A stretch of DNA of 64,000 nt from Apricaphanius iberus (Eukaryota > Chordata > Actinopteri > Cyprinodontiformes > Aphaniidae): positions 3,038,001 to 3,102,000 of the forward strand of contig JAPXFQ010000385.1 of NCBI GenBank assembly GCA_028564705.1. The letters are read 5' to 3'. The position numbers and the translations under genes were made by a program. The notes below the pieces were generated by a model. That model had not been told where the DNA came from and ran no database searches. It was given only the letters and a program-made list of their open reading frames with translations. Shown here in pieces: positions 59,750-64,000 of the stretch. Numbering within the stretch: position 1 is the stretch's first letter; every line of letters starts with the position of its first letter.

Positions 59750-60300
59750 ATAACTTTTTCCAACCACTGCACTGTGTTTATATTTTAATTCTTCATCAAA
59801 CAGCGGTGCGCCACTGCGGGTTGCCAAATACTATTGTGAACAACTGCCTGGAGCAATGAGGCATGTACTGTAGAAAATGGAGCAGTCCGTAAGTTTAGCT
59901 GCTGTGTCTAAGCCTCATGAATTTCATTATCTTTCTCAGAAGAGGAGCGACCTTACAAGATCTAAAACTAGAGGTAGTTTAGGTGAAGCCTACAACAGAT
60001 GGACACAAATGAAAACAGTTCAAGGCATCAAAACGTACGCGGAAATGGCAACATTTTTCATGAAGAAAGATAGGAAAGGTTGCTAATGGCTAAAGTTAGC
60101 TGTCGGTAAAAAAGCTTTGCAATACTCGTGTATATGACGTTCCTAGATACGAGAGCAGTGATCATGACCCATCAACTTCCACACCGAGTAAATAAAAGAA
60201 AAGTAAATAGAAGAAAAGGAAGCTGTTTCCTCCTGCTCTGTCCAGTATTGCAGGCTCACTTTCACCGCTGGGGTGAGTGATTATAAAGACTTTTCTAGCT
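59750..60300 (+). mobile_element. DNA-transposon remnant with basic N-terminal frame
   Basis: A more GC-rich block around a 69-codon frame (59877-60086) reading SDLTRSKTRGSLGEAYNRWT and GIKTYAEMATFFMKKDRK. The RSKTR.S.GEA..RW and YAEMA.F pattern resembles the conserved start of proteins encoded by a fish DNA transposon group. A similar start appears at 63444. Ends not defined. Confidence 0.4.
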
Positions 60301-60304
60301 AGCT

Positions 60305-63200
60305 TTCAGTATTGACATAGGTCTCCGACCATACTCCTTAGCCAAATACGCACACTGTAAAATCTGTCGGATATTTATGTAAATTCTAAAGTATAAATTA
60401 TAACTTTTATAGAGAACATCACCAAGAGGAATGGAGGATACCACTCAGCTACCGAAATAAGATACCTAGAGGACAGGTAGGCTACAAAAGCTTATTGTTG
60501 CCCTTGACCCATATTTTGTTATAACTATTTTCGTTTACTATTTTAAACTTATTAGTAAAAAATACTTCTCACTCACACTTATTTGTATACCGCCACCTGC
60601 TGTTTAGGTGTAGTAAAACACTGGATTGCAGTACGGGTCAAATACGTGCCATCTGAACAGAAGAAATTTGCATTTTCTCTGGCCGTATTCTGGCACGGCC
60701 ACACATGTGAAAACGGCCTTATTCCATTTCAATAAGTTCAATGATTTAAAAAAAAATTGCATGCAGATGGAAGTCACTAGGAAACATACATGGTATGTGC
60801 TGTTCCTACTATTTATATCATAAGGCAGCACTATTGATGTAATAAAGCAAATTAATATTTATGCAGTAAAATAAGATTATAGGCAAAGATTTAGGGGAAA
60901 GTATTTATTTTAGGTCCATTGATTGATTCTAGTTTTGGATCTAATATGGCAGAGTCGGAAACAACATTGGCATAATCTCTCAATTAAACACCCTATCTAT
61001 ACTTCCTGTTGACTATAATGGATAATATTGATGTGTGTAAATACATGTGTAGGATGTTAAAAAATGAAACAGAATGAATGTGAGTTTATTTTTTTTATCC
61101 TTCACGCTTGTCTGTCTGCAAGGACAACTTGACACCTGCTCGTGAAATGAGGCATCTGGTGTCTGAGTGCACACAGGTGTAGTGTGTACTCTGTGATGGC
61201 ACTTCTTGTGTATGTGTGCTTGCATTTGCATGTGAGACTGGGAGGTTTTTATTGGACATTTAACTGCTGTGTAGATAAAGGTTGCTTTCTTTAAACGTTT
61301 TCAAGTTGTCTTGCATATCTGTCACTATCAATACCACAGGTCACTGTGTTCCCAGAGACCCACATGCCAATTAATTCTGTGTATATTTGTTTTTGCTTGT
61401 GTTAAGGATTTAAATTTTCTTCTGCCCATAATCTCAATAGTCCTGACAGATGCCTTTGGTGTGACCTCTACTCTGTGGTTGTCATGCTGTATTACTGGTT
61501 GCTATGGTAGATCTTGCCTAAGATGTGTATCTTACCACTGCTGTATGTTTCCCATTAGGTATGTGGTATCAGTCTTGTTTTTAGTTTTAAATGTACAGAG
61601 TTTCACTATTCAAGAAAACTTTTAGAAATTTATTTTTGTTTTGTTTTACAAAACAATAAAGACTGAAACATAAATGGGAAGTCATGATCTGGAAATTAAT
61701 CATTTTCCCCTCTCCACTCGGTATCATCTATCCCCATATTTAATAGTACAGTTAAAGACAATAAGAAATCATTGTAAAAGTTCTTGGAAGCTTAAATGCT
61801 CATGTGACATAGGGACAAAGGGAGTTTGCTTTAATTCTTCGAACAGTATCTGATTCCACATAATAAATAAGCATCAAAAGACACAGTAGTCTTTTAGGGC
61901 TAATCCCACTAAAACCGTAGATACCCATGAATGTGTTTTAGATGATGCCCCTCTGAAATATTTGAAAACAATTTGAAAATGACTTAGATTAAGGCAAACC
62001 TTTAAAGCCCTGTGTTTTGAATCTACAATTCTTCTAAAAATTCCATTTCTCAATGTATTCCTACTTTTGTGTTTTATTAAAATGTTGCCTGTTTAATTTA
62101 TTGTTAACCTGGTAAAATAAATTAAATTTTACGTAAATACATTTTTGTGGCCCATGGGCACTTACGACTTGATGATTTTAGCCTCCTGTGTTACAAAAAG
62201 GTTGTACGTCTCTGTTTTATGGGTATCGTTGGGCAAAACAAACTTTCAAGTCACTCTACAGATTCTCTATTGAATGTAGGTGTGGAGACTAGCTAGGCCA
62301 CTCTAGTGTGTCAAAGGTTACTGGTGTTAATGAAAGCTCACCATGCAGCAGACTTGGCCATGTGAAAATCTAGACTCTCAAGCTGCTTTAAAATCCCCAA
62401 CCACTGCAACCGTCACCCATGAACTGCTTAACAGGGAGAGGTATTGGAAGGTCAAGACAGCTGTGGGAGCCTAGAAAGACAGAGAGTGGGAAACAGCCAA
62501 CAGATCCCATCAACATCCACACCACACGTACAGTAATATGTCAGCAATCTATTATCTGCTTTCAGGTGTCTTATAATAACACAGCATACGGAACAGAGGT
62601 TCTTTAAAGCTATTATAACAATGTCAAAGTTATGCACATTCCACTTACAGTAAATGTTTAAGGTGTAATGTTCAACAGATAGATTGAGATGCCATTTAGG
62701 CATTCTTAGTAAATGTCATTCAGTTATATATAAAATATGAGGCACAACTATTTTCATAATACAGATTACAGTATTTTTAGTTGCTACAAGTGTGTTTTCA
62801 GCCTGGAAAAGCTGCTTTGTTAAGTCAATATCAAATAGTGTGACAACAAGATACAACAGCATATTTCCTTGATGGACCAGAGTTAAGGTTCAGCCAGGAG
62901 TGCTGCACAGGCATGCACAGCTTAAACACTGACACTTATACAGGTTTTTGTCTAAGCAGGAAACTGTACATATTTATTAACATGTTGTATTCCAAAAGAA
63001 CATTTAGTCCTATATAAAATCAGCAGTTGCTAATCCCATTACTCCAACTATTACATGAGTGTTTTAGTCGTAAAATTATCCCATGTTTGTCTAGTATGCA
63101 TATTCATTATTTGTGTCAGTTCTCAGGACACTGATGAGTTATACAAAAAACTGATAAAATCTGAGACAGAGATATGTGTGATGCATTTCCATTTTTTTTT
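60305..63200. other. Intron sequence without recognised genes
   Basis: Mostly AT-rich and unique. CCGCCACCTGCTGTTTAGG near 60590 and a TAGGTGTGGAGACTAGCTAG motif near 62278 resemble DNA-transposon scraps, the latter Tc1-like, but are too short to assign. The 104-codon frame at 61311-61625 has no recognised domain. Confidence 0.4.
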
Positions 63201-63204
63201 TTTT

Positions 63205-63600
63205 ACTTTTTTTAAAAGACCCACTCTGTAACTTTTACCCCATAAAAAAAACCCATGGGTTTTCAAAATGTTTATGTGACACACCACTATTTTTGATGTT
63301 CATTTTCAGAGATGTTAGTACATGGGAGGGTCCTCCTGCTGTTTACTGCACTTTAGAACTTTTCATCCGCGGACCCCTTCTCCGGGTCTATTGATTGGGT
63401 TTCCTAATGATATAAACACACCCACCTTTTTGAAGACTTGAGCCATGGCCGATCTACCAAAGAAACCAAAGAAGATGCTATCATAAGAAGCGATAAAAAT
63501 AAACTGTTCCCAAGCCAAAAGCTGCCAGAGCTTCACTCCTAGAGAAAGCTTAATAACCTCCGATTCATACAGGTGTTATGGTTTAACGTATTTTTGTGTT
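63205..63600 (+). mobile_element. DNA-transposon remnant with basic start-codon region
   Basis: ACTCTGTAACTTTTACCCCA and the following GC-richer block resemble a widespread fish repeat. ATG at 63444 opens MADLPKKPKKMLS, stop, EAIKINCSQA, a lysine-rich start of the kind found in front of the RSKTR...RW motif seen at 59877. No catalytic part or opposite end is seen. Confidence 0.35.
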
Positions 63601-64000
63601 TGCTGGTTTCCAACATCTGTTAGTGGTGGTGGTTGCTAATAGCTACCACATATAAACTGTGCTGAAGAACAAAGCTTTTGCTTATTTATTTATTTTTAAA
63701 TCATGGTTTCAGTAAGATTTTAATGTCTTGCAGAAGTGTTAACTGGGAATGAAATGAGACGGGTTGCTTCACTGCTGCAGAAGGCACGTTATGATGATTC
63801 ATATCAGAACACATCCGTTATGCACCCAGTGTGAATCGGGGGTAAGGAAAGTTGCAGTGTTATGTCAGCGGAGCAGCAAGATGGGAAAAAAGTCAAGAAA
63901 ACATTTCCTTCGCTTCAATGCTGTGAAATATCTCTTCTGTCAAACTGTTAAACGGTTTAGGTCAAAGTAGGATTAGCTTCTAAAACTCAGTGTTACAACT

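Overview
This window reads as teleost (ray-finned fish) nuclear DNA: AT-rich, long non-coding stretches, no operons, and a dense load of fish-type repeats (L2 and Rex3/RTE LINEs, a tRNA-derived SINE ending in GGAT repeats, hAT, Tc1, Harbinger-like and foldback elements). The only host gene I can support is glypican-5 (gpc5) on the + strand. It is represented by two internal coding exons, 23728-23848 and 43497-43632, with consensus splice sites and matching phase-0 junctions. Together they encode the start of the C-terminal tail of a glypican core protein, including the acidic Ser-Gly heparan-sulfate attachment region. The rest of the window is gpc5 intron: at least 23.7 kb upstream, 19.6 kb between the exons and at least 20.4 kb downstream. 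The GPI-signal exon was not found.

Left part (1-23.7 kb): the 3' half of an L2 LINE on + (1-2255) whose 3' UTR carries about 380 bp of antisense 28S rRNA sequence; a full-length SINE with a perfect 13-bp target duplication (2427-2797); a non-open L2 fossil on - (6915-7795); a nearly complete non-LTR retrotransposon on - (11871-15739) with a 21-bp target duplication, an inverted copy of target DNA at its 5' junction and a 91-bp secondary insertion flanked by 11-bp repeats; a degenerate hAT element (17497-19376); and an almost intact autonomous hAT element (19751-22230) with 8-bp target duplications and a transposase broken by one frameshift.

Middle part (23.8-43.5 kb, intron): a foldback element, a Harbinger-type MITE with TTA duplications, a TTAA-type MITE, an L2 3' end split around an LTR with its polypurine tract, a second related LTR cut by a SINE, a hAT BED-finger fossil and a decayed Rex3/RTE LINE.

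Right part (43.6-64 kb, intron): a Harbinger-like element with a MADF-domain remnant and an 80-bp minisatellite, several MITEs, a 95-bp 5'-truncated SINE with an 11-bp target duplication, a microRNA-precursor-like hairpin (52116-52185), a Tc1 deletion derivative, a 153-bp palindrome, an old Rex3 fossil and other DNA-transposon remnants.

Five of six LINE-derived sequences run antisense to gpc5. No prokaryotic-style system, CRISPR array or tRNA gene was seen. Family names rest on recognition by eye, not on searches.
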